From: Nocardiopsis listeri NBRC 13360
Lineage (GTDB): Bacteria > Actinomycetota > Actinomycetes > Streptosporangiales > Streptosporangiaceae
Reading direction: 5' to 3'
NCBI RefSeq assembly: GCF_001570765.1
Contig: NZ_BCSH01000021.1
Location: forward strand, 48,161-112,160
DNA length: 64,000 bases
In this document: piece by piece, positions 9,067 to 18,544 of the stretch
Layout: every line of letters starts with the position of its first letter
Position numbering within the stretch: the first letter of the stretch is position 1
Notes under the pieces: generated by a model
What the model saw: only the letters and a program-made list of their open reading frames with translations
Told to the model about the DNA's origin: nothing
Database searches by the model: none
Translations under genes and position numbers: made by a program

Positions 9067-10077
9067 TCAGTCGCGCCGTTCCTGGCCCTCACCGGTGGCG
9101 GTGGACCAGGGATCACCGCCCGAGGGCGGCATCGGCCGAGCCTTCGGCTCCTGTGAGGGGTCCGCGTCCCCCGGCTCGGACCCTTGCCCGGCGGGTCTCT
9201 CGGTGGTCTGTTCACTCTTGCCCGACGTCGGTTCGGACCCGGCGCGTTCCCCCTCGGCCGGCCCCCACCGGCCCACGTCGCGGCGGATCACCTCGACCGT
9301 GTCGTCGAGGATGCGGCGCAGGTCGTTCGCGGCGGACCCGCCGACCTGACCGGCGCCCCGGAGCATGTCCCGAACCCGAACGGAGAAGTCCTTCAGGGCG
9401 TGTTCGAACTCCGGCCCCTCGTGCCCGCTCCCCTTGCGCCCCGCGTCATCACGCTCGGCCTCGTCGCGCTCGGATCCTTCCGCCGAGCCCTCACCGCGAC
9501 GCTCGGACTCGGTGCGCCCCCAGGCGGCACCGAACGCCCCGAAGCCCTGGGCGAACCGATCCCACTCACGAGCCCACACGCCACCGTCCCCGCAGTCCCG
9601 GGGGCGGCCCCGCCCACGACGGTCCTGGTCCTCCGCCTCCCCCGCGTCCTCGGAGGTCTTGGTCCCCTCGGCGCGTTCGGTCCCCTCACGGCGGGCGCCG
9701 CCCGCGGTGAACTTCAGTTCCTCGCGCAGGGAGCCGATGGTGGCGCGCACGTCCTGCTTGACCGCGCGGGCGATGTCGCGCACCGAGTCGGTGATCTCCC
9801 GCTCCAGGTCGTCCAGGTCGCTCTCGCGGGCGCGCAGCTCCTCACGTCCCTTGTCGGTGAGGCTGTACACCTTGCGGCCACCCTCCTCGGTGTGGGTGAC
9901 CAGGCCCTCCTCCTCCAACCGGGCGAGCCGAGGGTAGATGGTGCCGGGAGAGGGCGAGTACACGCCAAGGAAGCGGTCGCGCAGCAGACTGATGATCTCG
10001 TAGCCGTGGCGTGGGCTCTCGTCGAGCAGCTTGAGCAGGTACAGGCGCAGTCTGCCGTGGCCGAAGATGGTGCTCAT
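9067..10077 (-). CDS. PadR-family regulator with a long charged C-terminal tail
   Basis: 336-residue protein. Residues 1-85 form the PadR winged helix: LYLLKLLDESPRHGYEIISL, then SPSPGTIYPRLARLEEEGLV and EGGRKVYSLTDKGREEL. A helical segment to about residue 130 probably dimerises. The remaining 200 residues are unusual for PadR, rich in Glu, Asp, Arg and Gly with mostly disordered composition. An amphipathic stretch lies in the middle (WDRFAQGFGAFGAAWG), and a second (FSVRVRDMLRGAG) leads into a predicted helix. ATG 10077 overlaps the stop of the upstream DUF4097 gene (ATGA). It probably autoregulates this two-gene operon. Confidence 0.88.
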   Translation of the reverse strand: MSTIFGHGRLRLYLLKLLDESPRHGYEIISLLRDRFLGVYSPSPGTIYPRLARLEEEGLVTHTEEGGRKVYSLTDKGREELRARESDLDDLEREITDSVRDIARAVKQDVRATIGSLREELKFTAGGARREGTERAEGTKTSEDAGEAEDQDRRGRGRPRDCGDGGVWAREWDRFAQGFGAFGAAWGRTESERRGEGSAEGSERDEAERDDAGRKGSGHEGPEFEHALKDFSVRVRDMLRGAGQVGGSAANDLRRILDDTVEVIRRDVGRWGPAEGERAGSEPTSGKSEQTTERPAGQGSEPGDADPSQEPKARPMPPSGGDPWSTATGEGQERRD

Positions 10078-10928
10078 GAGGCCCCCTCTGGGATCGCGGC
10101 CGGAGCCTCGGGCGCACGACGCAGCAGCGCCGTCCGACCGGACACGGTGTTGACACTGATGGTGGCGGGGTCCACGCCCACGCCGATCTTCCCGCTCAGG
10201 GTGTTGCGGGCCGGCGCGGTGTTGCGGTCCAACCCGAAGTCGGAGTCGACCCCACCGGTCATGGTGCGCAACTCGACGTTGGCGGAGCTCTCCGCGGGGA
10301 CCCGCAGGGCCACCTCGCCGGACACGGTCGTCACCCGAACCCGCGCCGAGGTCGAGAGGTCGGTGTCGACCAGGACCGATCCGGAGACGGTCTTGGCCCG
10401 CAGCTCGGAGAGCCGGCCGCCGGCCACGGCCAGTTGCCCGGTGGCGCTGTTGAAGCCCAGGGTGCCACCCGGTCCGCGTACCGAGGCGCTGCCGTCGGCG
10501 GTGTTCAGGTCGGTCTCGCCCGAGACCTCGTCCAGGGTGATCTCGCCGGTGGCGGTCCTGATCCTGGTGCGGGCGCTGAGCCCGGCCGCCACCACGGGCG
10601 CGGTGGCCGTGGACACCTCCACCGGGCAGTCCCGGGGGACCCTGAGGTTCACGGTGACCCGACGCGAGTGCACGTTCTTGTAGCCGGTCAGCTGGAGGGG
10701 CTTGAGCCGGTCGAGGAACCCCTGGCCGGTCAGGTCCCGGTAGTGGATGGTGAGGATCCCGGCCTCCTGGGTGACCTCCAGGGGCTCGCCCTCGATGTCG
10801 GTGATCTCGAAGGTCACCGGGTCGTCGGTGGGAATGATGTTGACCTGTCCGCCGACGATTCGTACCTTCAGGGCGACGATGCCGTCCAAGGTGTGCGTCA
10901 TCGGACTGTCGATGGTCCAACTTGCCAT
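10074..10928 (-). CDS. DUF4097-family beta-strand repeat protein
   Basis: 284-residue protein with repeating short strands of the type VSGETDLNTADGSASV, VSGSVLVDTDLSTSARV and VSGEVALRVPAESSA, which match the DUF4097 right-handed beta-helix/adhesin-like family. There is no signal peptide or membrane segment, so it appears cytosolic. In Firmicutes and actinobacteria such genes are often next to PadR or envelope-stress regulators, as here. Biochemical function is unknown. It is first gene of the operon with padR and overlaps it by 4 bp. Confidence 0.8.
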   Translation of the reverse strand: MASWTIDSPMTHTLDGIVALKVRIVGGQVNIIPTDDPVTFEITDIEGEPLEVTQEAGILTIHYRDLTGQGFLDRLKPLQLTGYKNVHSRRVTVNLRVPRDCPVEVSTATAPVVAAGLSARTRIRTATGEITLDEVSGETDLNTADGSASVRGPGGTLGFNSATGQLAVAGGRLSELRAKTVSGSVLVDTDLSTSARVRVTTVSGEVALRVPAESSANVELRTMTGGVDSDFGLDRNTAPARNTLSGKIGVGVDPATISVNTVSGRTALLRRAPEAPAAIPEGAS

Positions 10929-10962
10929 CGTGAACCCTTCCGTTCGCTCTCGATGTCTTCAC

Positions 10963-10998
10963 GATATGTCGCGTCTTCGGCGAACTCAAGATATGTCG
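10963..10998. promoter_or_regulatory. direct repeats upstream of DUF4097-padR operon
   Basis: GATATGTCG occurs at 10963-10971 and again at 10990-10998, with a partial copy (CGATGTC) at 10951. The 27-bp spacing and position 35-70 bp upstream of the operon start suggest binding sites for the encoded PadR protein. This is inferred from position only. Confidence 0.45.
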
Positions 10999-11088
10999 TG
11001 GATTTCGGGGGTCGAATCGGGGGATCCTCGGGGACGACCCTGAGCCAGGTGTGCGCGGCCGACCCACCGGAGCGGCCCCGAACACAAG

Positions 11089-11124
11089 CGAGGGGCCCGG
11101 GTCCACGTGGACCCGGGCCCCTCG
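11089..11124 (-). terminator. 36-bp perfect palindrome, terminator of kgd-DUF6104 transcript
   Basis: An uninterrupted 36-bp palindrome (axis between 11106 and 11107) lies 33 bp beyond the DUF6104 stop. It forms an 18-bp GC-rich stem, minus a few bases for the loop. Confidence 0.8.
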
Positions 11125-11156
11125 GCCGGTACATCGCTCAGCGCGATGCCTCGTCG

Positions 11157-11333
11157 CTACTCCTCCTCGTCGTCAAGCCGGGCCAACCAGGTGGCCAGCC
11201 GTTCGACGGGCGTCTCGAACTCGGGGTTGACGTCGGTGAACACCCGCAGCTGCTCGGCGAGCCAGGCGAAGCTGACCTCCTCGTCGCCGCGGCGGTTCTC
11301 CAACTCCTCGATTCCTCGATCGGTGAAGTACAT
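11157..11333 (-). CDS. DUF6104 family small protein
   Basis: 58-residue acidic protein beginning MYFTDRGIEELENRRGDEEV and ending in an Asp/Glu-rich tail. Its size and sequence match DUF6104, a family commonly found directly downstream of kgd in streptomycetes. Only 14 bp separate it from the kgd stop, so both are on one transcript. Function is unknown; co-transcription suggests a link to 2-oxoglutarate metabolism. Confidence 0.8.
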   Translation of the reverse strand: MYFTDRGIEELENRRGDEEVSFAWLAEQLRVFTDVNPEFETPVERLATWLARLDDEEE

Positions 11334-11347
11334 GGTTTCTTCCGTCG

Positions 11348-14300
11348 CTATTCCGCGGGCGGGAACACCGTGTCCACCAGGGCACGCTGTTCGGCCTCGT
11401 GGCGCTTGGCCGAACCGGCCGCGGGCGCGGAGGAGGCCGGACGCGAGATCCGGGTGAACGGGCGGTCGAGCTGCTCGGAGAAGACCAGCGCGACGAAGGG
11501 CCACGGACCCATGTTCGCCGGCTCCTCCTGGACCCACAGGACCTCGCCCGAGTTCGGGTAGGCCTTGAGCTGCTCGCGGATCTCCTCGATCGGCAGCGGG
11601 TACAGCCGCTCCGCGCGGATGATCGCGGTGTGCTTGTCCCCGCTCTTGCGGCGAGCCGCGTCCAGGTCGTAGTAGATCTTGCCGGAGCAGATGACCACAC
11701 GACGGACCTTCTCCGGCGCGATCGAGTCGTCCCCGATCAGCGGCTGGAAGGAACCCGAGGTGAAGTCCTGGGCCGCCGAGGTCGCGCTCTTCAGACGCAG
11801 CAGCGACTTGGGCGTGAACACCACGAGCGGGCGCTCCAGCGGCGACTTGGCCTGCCAACGCAGCAGGTGGAAGTAGCTCGCCGGGGTGCTCGGCATCGCG
11901 ACGGTCATGTTCTCCTGCGCGCACGACTGGAGGAACCGCTCGATGCGGGCCGAGGAGTGGTCCGGGCCCTGGCCCTCGTAGCCGTGCGGCAGCAGCATGG
12001 TGACGCTGGAGCGCTGGCCCCACTTCTGCTCGCCCGCGCTGATGTACTCGTCGATGATGGTCTGGGCGCCGTTGACGAAGTCGCCGAACTGCGCCTCCCA
12101 CATCACCAGGGCGTTCGGACGGGTCAGCGAGTAGCCGTACTCGAAGCCCAGCGCCGCGTACTCGCTCAGCAGCGAGTCGTAGGCGAGGAACTTCGTGGTC
12201 CCGTTGTCGAAGGCCTTCAGCGGGGTGTGGGTCTCGCCGGTCTCGCGGTCCATCAGTGTGGCGTGACGCTGGCCGAAGGTACCGCGTCGGCTGTCCTGAC
12301 CGACCAGACGGACCGGGTGGTCGTCCAGCAGCAGGGAACCGAAGGCCAACAGCTCACCGGTGGCCCAGTCGATCGCGTCGCTCTCGACCATGGTCGCTCG
12401 ACGGCTCAGCTGCGGGGCCAGGCGCGGGTGCGGCTTGAAGCCCTCGGGCAGGTTCACCTGGGTGTCGATGACCCGCTTGACCGTCTCCGAGGAGATCGCC
12501 GTCTCGATCTTGGAGTGATCCAGGCGGGACTCGGTGAACACCTCGGGCTTGACCACGGAACCGGGCTCGATCGGCCTCTTCTCGACCTCACGGGTCTCGG
12601 TGAAGGCGCGTTCGAGCTCGCTCTGGTAGTCGCGCAGCGCCGACTCCGCCTCTTCCACCGTGATGTCACCGCGGCCGATGAGGGACTCGGTGAACAGCTT
12701 GCGGGTGGAGCGCTTGGCGTCGATGACGTCGTACATCAGCGGCTGGGTGAACGCGGGGTTGTCGCCCTCGTTGTGTCCACGACGCCGGTAGCAGACCAGG
12801 TCGATCACGACGTCCTTGTTGAACGCCTGACGGTAGGCGAAGGCCAGGTTCGCGACCCGGACCACGGCCTCGGGGTCGTCCCCGTTGACGTGGAAGATCG
12901 GAGCCTGCACCATGCGCGCGACGTCGGTGGCGTACACGCTGGAGCGGCTGTCGGACGGCGAGGTGGTGAAGCCCACCTGGTTGTTCACGATGACGTGCAC
13001 CGTGCCGCCGGTCCGGTAACCGCGCAGCTGGGACAGGTTGAGGGTCTCGGCGACCACGCCCTGTCCGGCGAACGCCGCGTCACCGTGGATGAGGATGGGC
13101 AGCACGGTGAAGCCGTGCGGGCCCTTGTCCAGCACGTCCTGCTTGGCGCGGACGATGCCCTCGGCGACCGGGTTGACCGTCTCCAGGTGGGACGGGTTGG
13201 CGGCCAGCGAGATCTGGATCTTGTCGCCCTCGCGGGTCTCGAAGGTCCCCTCGGTGCCCAGGTGGTACTTGACGTCACCGGATCCGTGCGCGCTGCGCGG
13301 GTCGAGGTTGCCCTCGAACTCACCGAAGATCTGTCCGTAGGACTTGCCACAGATGTTGGCCAGCACGTTCAGGCGACCACGGTGGGCCATGCCGATGACG
13401 GCCTGGTCCAGCTCGGCCTTGGCGGCCTTGGAGATCACACCGTCCAGCAGCGGGATCAGCGACTCTCCACCCTCGAGGGAGAAGCGCTTCTGACCCACGT
13501 ACTTGGTCTGCAGGAAGGTCTCGAAGGCCTCCGCGCTGTTGAGCCGGTGCAGGATGTGCAGCTGCTCGTCACGGTCGAGCTTCTCGTGCTCGCGTTCGAC
13601 GTGCGACTGGATCCACTCCCGCTCCTCCGGGCTCTGGATGTGCATGTACTCGATACCCACCGTGCGGCAGTAGGTGTCGCGCAGCACGCCCAGGACGTCG
13701 CGAAGCTTCATGACCTGCTTGCCGCCGAAGCCCCCGGTGGGGAACTCGCGGTCCAGGTCCCAGAGGGTCAGGCCGTGCTCGAGCACGTCCAGGTCCGGGT
13801 GCTTGCGCTGCTCGTGGGTGAGCGGGTTGGTGTCGGCCATCAGGTGGCCGCGCACGCGGTAGGCGTGGATCAGCTCCTGGACCCGGGTGGTCTTGTCGAG
13901 CTGGGTGGCCGGGTTGACGTGGATGTCCTGGACCCAGCGGACCGGCTCGTAGGGGATCCGCAGGGCGTTGAAGATCTCGTCGTAGAAACCGTCCTCGCCC
14001 AGCAGCAGCTGGTGGATCCGACGCAGGAACTCGCCCGACTGGGCGCCCTGGATGATCCGGTGGTCGTAGGTCGACGTGATCGTCATGACCTTGCTGATGC
14101 CCAGCTCGCTCAGGGTGTCCTGGGAGGCGCCCTGGAACTCGGCCGGGTACTCCATGGCGCCCACCGCGAGGATGGTGCCCTGACCGGGCATCAGACGCGG
14201 CACGGAGTGCACGGTGCCGATGCCGCCGGGGTTGGTCAGGCTGATCGTGGTGCCCTGGAAGTCCGGCACGGCCAGCTTGTTGTTGCGGGCCTTGCGGACC

Positions 14301-14980
14301 AGGTCCTCGTAGCCGCTCCAGAACTCGGCGAAGTCCATCTCCTCGGACTTCTTGACGGAGGGCACGACCAGCTGACGTGAGCCGTCGGGCTTGGGGAGGT
14401 CGATCGCCAGGCCGAAGTTCACGTGCTCGGGCTTGGCGACGCCGGGCTTACCGTTGACCTCCGTGTAGGAGTGGTTCATCTCCGGCATCGACTCGAGCGC
14501 CCTGACCATGGCGTAGCCGATGAGGTGGGTGAAGGAGACCTTCCCCCCGCGGCTGCGTCGGAGATGGTTGTTGATGACGATGCGGTTGTCGAACAGCAGC
14601 TTGACCGGCACCGCGCGCACACTCGTCGCGGTGGGCATGGTCAGGCTGGAGTCCATGTTGGTCGCGGTACGGGCGGCCGCGCCACGCAGCCGCTCCTCCT
14701 TGACCTGGAGCCCATCGTCGCTGTCGGTGTTCTTGGGTGCGGCCGGAGTGGGCTTCTTCTTCGGAGCGGGGGCTGCGGGGGCCTTCTCGGTCTGCGCCTT
14801 AGCGGTCGCAGTGGCCCCACCCTTCCCGCCGCCCGAGTCCGCGGGCTTGTAGTCCGCGAAGAAGTTCCACCAAGCCTTGTCAACCGAATTCGGGTCGGTG
14901 AGGTACTTCTGGTAAAGCTCCTCGACCAGCCACTCGTTCGGGCCGAAATCTGTCAGGGGTTGAGACGCCTCAGACGACAC
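11348..14980 (-). CDS. kgd: multifunctional 2-oxoglutarate metabolism enzyme (E2o-E1o fusion)
   Basis: 1210 residues. It performs thiamine-diphosphate-dependent decarboxylation of 2-oxoglutarate and acts as the E1/E2 component of the actinobacterial oxoglutarate dehydrogenase complex. The order is: N-terminal E1 docking helix ([17 protein letters not shown], residues 11-27); Ala/Lys/Pro linker (about 45-95); E2 acyltransferase domain (about 105-340) with catalytic His307 in DHRIIQG; then the E1 domain with [11 protein letters not shown] and [11 protein letters not shown]. There is no lipoyl domain, as expected. GTG start at 14980. Flux control normally comes from an FHA protein (OdhI/GarA) not seen here. 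Confidence 0.97.
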   Translation of the reverse strand: MSSEASQPLTDFGPNEWLVEELYQKYLTDPNSVDKAWWNFFADYKPADSGGGKGGATATAKAQTEKAPAAPAPKKKPTPAAPKNTDSDDGLQVKEERLRGAAARTATNMDSSLTMPTATSVRAVPVKLLFDNRIVINNHLRRSRGGKVSFTHLIGYAMVRALESMPEMNHSYTEVNGKPGVAKPEHVNFGLAIDLPKPDGSRQLVVPSVKKSEEMDFAEFWSGYEDLVRKARNNKLAVPDFQGTTISLTNPGGIGTVHSVPRLMPGQGTILAVGAMEYPAEFQGASQDTLSELGISKVMTITSTYDHRIIQGAQSGEFLRRIHQLLLGEDGFYDEIFNALRIPYEPVRWVQDIHVNPATQLDKTTRVQELIHAYRVRGHLMADTNPLTHEQRKHPDLDVLEHGLTLWDLDREFPTGGFGGKQVMKLRDVLGVLRDTYCRTVGIEYMHIQSPEEREWIQSHVEREHEKLDRDEQLHILHRLNSAEAFETFLQTKYVGQKRFSLEGGESLIPLLDGVISKAAKAELDQAVIGMAHRGRLNVLANICGKSYGQIFGEFEGNLDPRSAHGSGDVKYHLGTEGTFETREGDKIQISLAANPSHLETVNPVAEGIVRAKQDVLDKGPHGFTVLPILIHGDAAFAGQGVVAETLNLSQLRGYRTGGTVHVIVNNQVGFTTSPSDSRSSVYATDVARMVQAPIFHVNGDDPEAVVRVANLAFAYRQAFNKDVVIDLVCYRRRGHNEGDNPAFTQPLMYDVIDAKRSTRKLFTESLIGRGDITVEEAESALRDYQSELERAFTETREVEKRPIEPGSVVKPEVFTESRLDHSKIETAISSETVKRVIDTQVNLPEGFKPHPRLAPQLSRRATMVESDAIDWATGELLAFGSLLLDDHPVRLVGQDSRRGTFGQRHATLMDRETGETHTPLKAFDNGTTKFLAYDSLLSEYAALGFEYGYSLTRPNALVMWEAQFGDFVNGAQTIIDEYISAGEQKWGQRSSVTMLLPHGYEGQGPDHSSARIERFLQSCAQENMTVAMPSTPASYFHLLRWQAKSPLERPLVVFTPKSLLRLKSATSAAQDFTSGSFQPLIGDDSIAPEKVRRVVICSGKIYYDLDAARRKSGDKHTAIIRAERLYPLPIEEIREQLKAYPNSGEVLWVQEEPANMGPWPFVALVFSEQLDRPFTRISRPASSAPAAGSAKRHEAEQRALVDTVFPPAE

Positions 14981-15514
14981 GGCGGAGATCGCCCACTTCC
15001 GCTGCTCGCTTGTGAATGTTCAGGAAAGACGGGTGGCTGCCGGCAAGGCGGGCTCAAAGAAGCATGGAGTCGCTCCCCGTACGGGGAGTGTCTGACCAGG
15101 CCGGCACTCGTCGCGTACAAGGCTACTTGTACAGACCTCCCGGACGGGAACGCTGCGGTTGTTGAAACTGGGAGATAGCTAACAATCTTTCACACAAACC
15201 TTGGCTTTCCGTGGTCTCGTCCTTGCCCTGCGTGATGCTGATGTCCTGTTTGTCCATGTCCGTAAGGGTTTTCGGTTCGTGTCGCCGTGACCACCCGTGG
15301 TCGATGGGAATGTGACACGACACACGTTTCCGTGGGCTCGGCCGAGGGGAACCGCGAGCCGATGGTGGAAACGCTGCTCCGGACCGCGAAACGCATGTGC
15401 CGGCGGCCCTGGGTACACGGATCTACGTGCTCTCTCCGATTCCTCCTCCGCGTCGCCACCATCCTGCCTACGATGCGCCTACGTACAGCGGGAACACCGG
15501 GCGAGGGAGAACCC
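14981..15514. promoter_or_regulatory. kgd leader with two palindromes; no gene seen
   Basis: 534 bp separate kgd and the BlaI-like gene. CTCCCCGTACGGGGAG (15073-15088) is a perfect 16-bp palindrome. GTACAAG (15115-15121) and CTTGTAC (15126-15132) form a 7-bp inverted repeat with a 4-bp spacer. Both lie 90-155 bp upstream of kgd and could be operators or leader structure. A 44-codon minus-strand frame (15126-15260) exists, but it has no convincing ribosome-binding site and is not called. Confidence 0.45.
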
Positions 15515-15916
15515 ATGAGGGGTCTGGGGGAACTGGAGGCGGCGATCATGTCCGCCCTGTGGCGCGCGGAGGGGCCGCTGCCGGTCCGCGACATCCGGTC
15601 GAGCATGGTCTACGACCGCGACCTCGCCTACACGACGGTCATGACCGTCGCCAACATCCTGCATCAGAAGGGCTTGCTGGAACGCGAGAAGACCGGTCGG
15701 GCCTGGACCTACCGGCCCAGGGAGACCCACGCCGAGTACACGGCGCGCGTCATGGGCGAGGTGCTCAGCACCGGCCCCGACTCCGGCCTCACCCTGCTCC
15801 GCTTCGTCGAACGCTTCAGCGACGAGGACATGGTCCGGCTGCACCACGCGTTCCGGCAGGTCCGCGACCGTCGCACCGGGTCCGTCTCGCCCTACCGGTC
15901 ACCGGCGGCGCAATGA
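15515..15916 (+). CDS. BlaI/MecI/CopY-family transcriptional repressor
   Basis: 133-residue winged-helix protein. LGELEAAIMSALWRAEGPLP opens it, then VRDIRSSM leads to the recognition region DLAYTTVMTVANILHQKGLL and the wing EKTGRAWTYRP. A C-terminal dimerisation helix ends with LHHAFRQVRDRR. ATG 15515 is preceded by GAGGGAGA. BlaI-type repressors are usually inactivated by a membrane M56 metalloprotease (BlaR1) encoded next to them; none is present. Its last 18 bp overlap the convergent MFS gene. Confidence 0.9.
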   Translation: MRGLGELEAAIMSALWRAEGPLPVRDIRSSMVYDRDLAYTTVMTVANILHQKGLLEREKTGRAWTYRPRETHAEYTARVMGEVLSTGPDSGLTLLRFVERFSDEDMVRLHHAFRQVRDRRTGSVSPYRSPAAQ

Positions 15917-17137
15917 ACGCACACTCGGCGCCGCGACCGCCGCCGACGTCGCCATGACCGTCAGCCCGGCGACGATCAGCAGGGACCGATCCGCGCCGAT
16001 CGATTCGGCGAGCGGCCCGATGGCGATCTGTCCCACCGGCATGGCCACGAAGGACCCCAACGCGTCGTAGGAGTACACCCGCGAGAGCCGGTCCGGCGGG
16101 ATGTTCTCCTGTACCGACACCTCCCAGGCCACGGTGAACTGCTCGACCGCGACCCCGCCCACGAACATCGCCGCGAACAGCAACGGCACGATCGGTGACG
16201 GATCCGCCAGCACGAAGAACGGCAGGGTCTGCACGGTGACCAGGGCGGTTCCGTAGAACAGCGCCCTTCGCGGCTGCCAACGCGCGGCCAGGACGCCGCC
16301 CACCAACAGCCCCACGCTGTTGGCCGCCATCACCAGCCCCCACGTGGTTCGCCCGAACGTCTCGTCGGCGATCCCCGGGCCCAGCACCGAGGTGGTCGCC
16401 GACCAACCGGCGTTGACCACCATGAACTGCAACACGATGATCCACACCCAGGGCCTGGCCACGAACTCGCTCCAGCCCTCCACCAGGTCGCGGAGCACGT
16501 TGCCGCGCTCCGCCGGCGTCGTCGACGGCACCCGCAGGAACAGGAAGGCCACCCCGGCCGCGGCGAACATCACGGCGTCCACGCCGACCGCCCACCCCGG
16601 ACCCAGCAGACCCACGGCGACGCCGCCCATCGACATCCCCGCGAACAGGCCCAGCTGTTTGGCGATCCCGACCAGCGCGTTGGCCTGACGCAGCAGCGTG
16701 TGCGGCACGGTCTGCGGGGTGAGTGCCGCGGCCGCGGGCAGGTTGGCGGCGGCCGCGGCCCCGTTCACCAGGCTCAACACGATCATCAGCGGCAACGTCG
16801 CGGACCCCGTGAGCAGGGCCGACGCGAGGAGCCCCTGGGAGAGCGACGCGAGCACACAGGCCCCCCGCAGCACCAGGGCACGCGGCAGCCGATCGGCGAC
16901 GACCCCGCCCAACAGCAACAGGGACACGTTCGCCACCGACCGGGCGCCCACCACCAGACCCACCTGGGCGAGCGATCCGGTCACGTCCAGCACGGCGAAG
17001 GCCAACGCCACGTTCGCCATGCCGTTGCCGAACATCATCAGGACCCGGCCCAACGCCAACGCGCGGAAGTTCGGGTGTCGCAGCGGTGCCGTGATCCCCG
17101 CCCGCGGCTCCGCGCCGGTGTTCCACGCCTGGTCCAT
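15899..17137 (-). CDS. MFS transporter
   Basis: 412-residue major facilitator with about 12 hydrophobic segments. The N-terminal soluble stretch LRHPNFRALALGRVLMMFGN is typical of the MFS_3/enterobactin-exporter-like (TMEM) group of drug or siderophore exporters. The loop GGVVADRLPRALVL corresponds to the conserved motif between segments 2 and 3. The substrate cannot be inferred. ATG 17137 has a GGGGAGGGG upstream. It is convergent with the BlaI-like gene, with 18 bp of overlap, so regulation by that protein is uncertain. Confidence 0.9.
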   Translation of the reverse strand: MDQAWNTGAEPRAGITAPLRHPNFRALALGRVLMMFGNGMANVALAFAVLDVTGSLAQVGLVVGARSVANVSLLLLGGVVADRLPRALVLRGACVLASLSQGLLASALLTGSATLPLMIVLSLVNGAAAAANLPAAAALTPQTVPHTLLRQANALVGIAKQLGLFAGMSMGGVAVGLLGPGWAVGVDAVMFAAAGVAFLFLRVPSTTPAERGNVLRDLVEGWSEFVARPWVWIIVLQFMVVNAGWSATTSVLGPGIADETFGRTTWGLVMAANSVGLLVGGVLAARWQPRRALFYGTALVTVQTLPFFVLADPSPIVPLLFAAMFVGGVAVEQFTVAWEVSVQENIPPDRLSRVYSYDALGSFVAMPVGQIAIGPLAESIGADRSLLIVAGLTVMATSAAVAAPSVRSLRRR

Positions 17138-17236
17138 GCCTCGTACCCCTCCCCGCCTCGAACCGTCCCGACCGGGGAATGCTCGTGGAGCGGACAGAGC
17201 CGGTCAACCGGTTTTCGTGCGCGTGGGCGGGGTCCC

Positions 17237-18322
17237 TCAGCCCAGGACCCAGCTGCGACCCTCGGCCGCGAGCTTCTCCACCAGGGTGGCGCTGTCGTGT
17301 TCCTTGGCGAACAGGTGCTCGGGGCGGGTGATCGGTACGATCCACAACCACTTCACCGGGTCACCCTGGAAGTTCAGCCCCGAGGTGTCCGGTGGCCGGT
17401 GGTCGGGATCGGTGACCAAGGGGGTCGGATCCTCCAACAGCAGCACGGCGCCCGCGCCCCGACGCATCGCCTGGTCCTCGGGGTTGTCCAGCCACTTGAC
17501 CGTGTGGCCGGTGCCGAACCAGGTGACCGCTCGCCAGGGGAACGCCCCGATCCACCGGAAGACGCGTGCCGCGTGGTGCGCCGGCAACGTCGTGGCCAGC
17601 GCCAACTCCACCCGGGCGTGATGGGAGGTGTCGGCCATGTACCGGTCCAGGGTCGGCATCCGCTGACCGCACATGCCGACGGTCGACAGGATCGTGAACG
17701 GCCGTTCCCCCGTCGGCGGGCGCTCCGACAGTCGCAGCAACGGCGGGTGCCCGTCGGACACGTCCCAGTAGTGGCCGGCCTCGCCCACCCGTCGATTCAG
17801 GTGGCCGAGCACCGTGCGCTGCACGCTACGCCAGGCGCCGGAGGCACGACGCCAGTCCCAGTAGGCCTCGGCGTGCACGACCCGCGGCCACAGCCGGCGC
17901 TTGACCGAGTCGAGCTCCCACGCGTACGCGCTGCGACCGATGGCCTCACGCGCGTATCCGGGCAGTCCGCTGTCGGCGTCAGCCCAACCGGGGATGACCG
18001 CCAGCAACCCCTCCTCGTCGATCAGGGCCACGCCGTCGCCCTCCTCGAACCAGACCGCTCGCAAGGAGTCCGGGTCGAAACGGGGACGGCCCTGAGGATG
18101 CTTGGTGTAGGCCTCCGGCATCAGCGGGGCCCGCCCTTGGTACAGGTCGCCGGGCTGCACCTCGGTCGGCGCGCTCTCGTGGTTGGCCAGCCACACCGGA
18201 ACACGGATGCGCTCGCGGGCGTCCAACAGGTACGCGGCGGTGGTGTGGGAATCACATTCGACGACGACGCGGCGGCTCTGGTACGGGCTGATCTCGTCGA
18301 GCAGGACGTCGATCTCGGTCAC
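17237..18322 (-). CDS. suppressor-of-fused (SUFU) domain protein
   Basis: 361 residues. The C-terminal half carries the SUFU pattern: RPFTILSTVGMCGQRMPTL, RVELALATTLP, WFGTGHTVKW, then NFQGDPVKWLWIVPITRPE near the end. The N-terminal 150 residues are not recognised. Bacterial SUFU proteins are known mostly as immunity-like or housekeeping proteins of unclear role, and some act as immunity proteins in polymorphic toxin loci. No toxin gene is next to it. GTG 18322 with GGGAGAG was chosen; the frame is open to 18529, but that extension is low in similarity to anything known. Confidence 0.75.
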   Translation of the reverse strand: MTEIDVLLDEISPYQSRRVVVECDSHTTAAYLLDARERIRVPVWLANHESAPTEVQPGDLYQGRAPLMPEAYTKHPQGRPRFDPDSLRAVWFEEGDGVALIDEEGLLAVIPGWADADSGLPGYAREAIGRSAYAWELDSVKRRLWPRVVHAEAYWDWRRASGAWRSVQRTVLGHLNRRVGEAGHYWDVSDGHPPLLRLSERPPTGERPFTILSTVGMCGQRMPTLDRYMADTSHHARVELALATTLPAHHAARVFRWIGAFPWRAVTWFGTGHTVKWLDNPEDQAMRRGAGAVLLLEDPTPLVTDPDHRPPDTSGLNFQGDPVKWLWIVPITRPEHLFAKEHDSATLVEKLAAEGRSWVLG

Positions 18323-18544
18323 CGGCTCTCCCACGTGTGTGTCGACCCAGGGGGTGGTCGTGTTGTCGTGGTCACCGAAGGGGCCTGCACCCGTCCGGGC
18401 TGTCCACACTGCGCGTAGACTCGACGGTAGTGCCCTGACAGGCGGAGCAATGCCGCAGCCGCGTATAAGTCGTATAACGACCCGCGGCGCCACACCCCTT
18501 CCGCGCCGGGCGCAGTCCATCGACTCCACTCGTTACGGATACTT

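Noticed and set aside
11399..14380. 993-codon open frame on the plus strand, opposite kgd
   Set aside because: Antisense shadow of kgd, whose domains and motifs are unambiguous.
15126..15260. 44-codon frame on the minus strand upstream of kgd
   Set aside because: No ribosome-binding site and no similarity recognised; it could be a leader peptide, but there is nothing in the sequence to support it.
17199..17214. Possible further LacI operator (GGTCAACCGGTTTTCG) upstream of the MFS gene
   Set aside because: Only 9 of 16 positions match and the half-sites are not symmetric; expected by chance in this composition.
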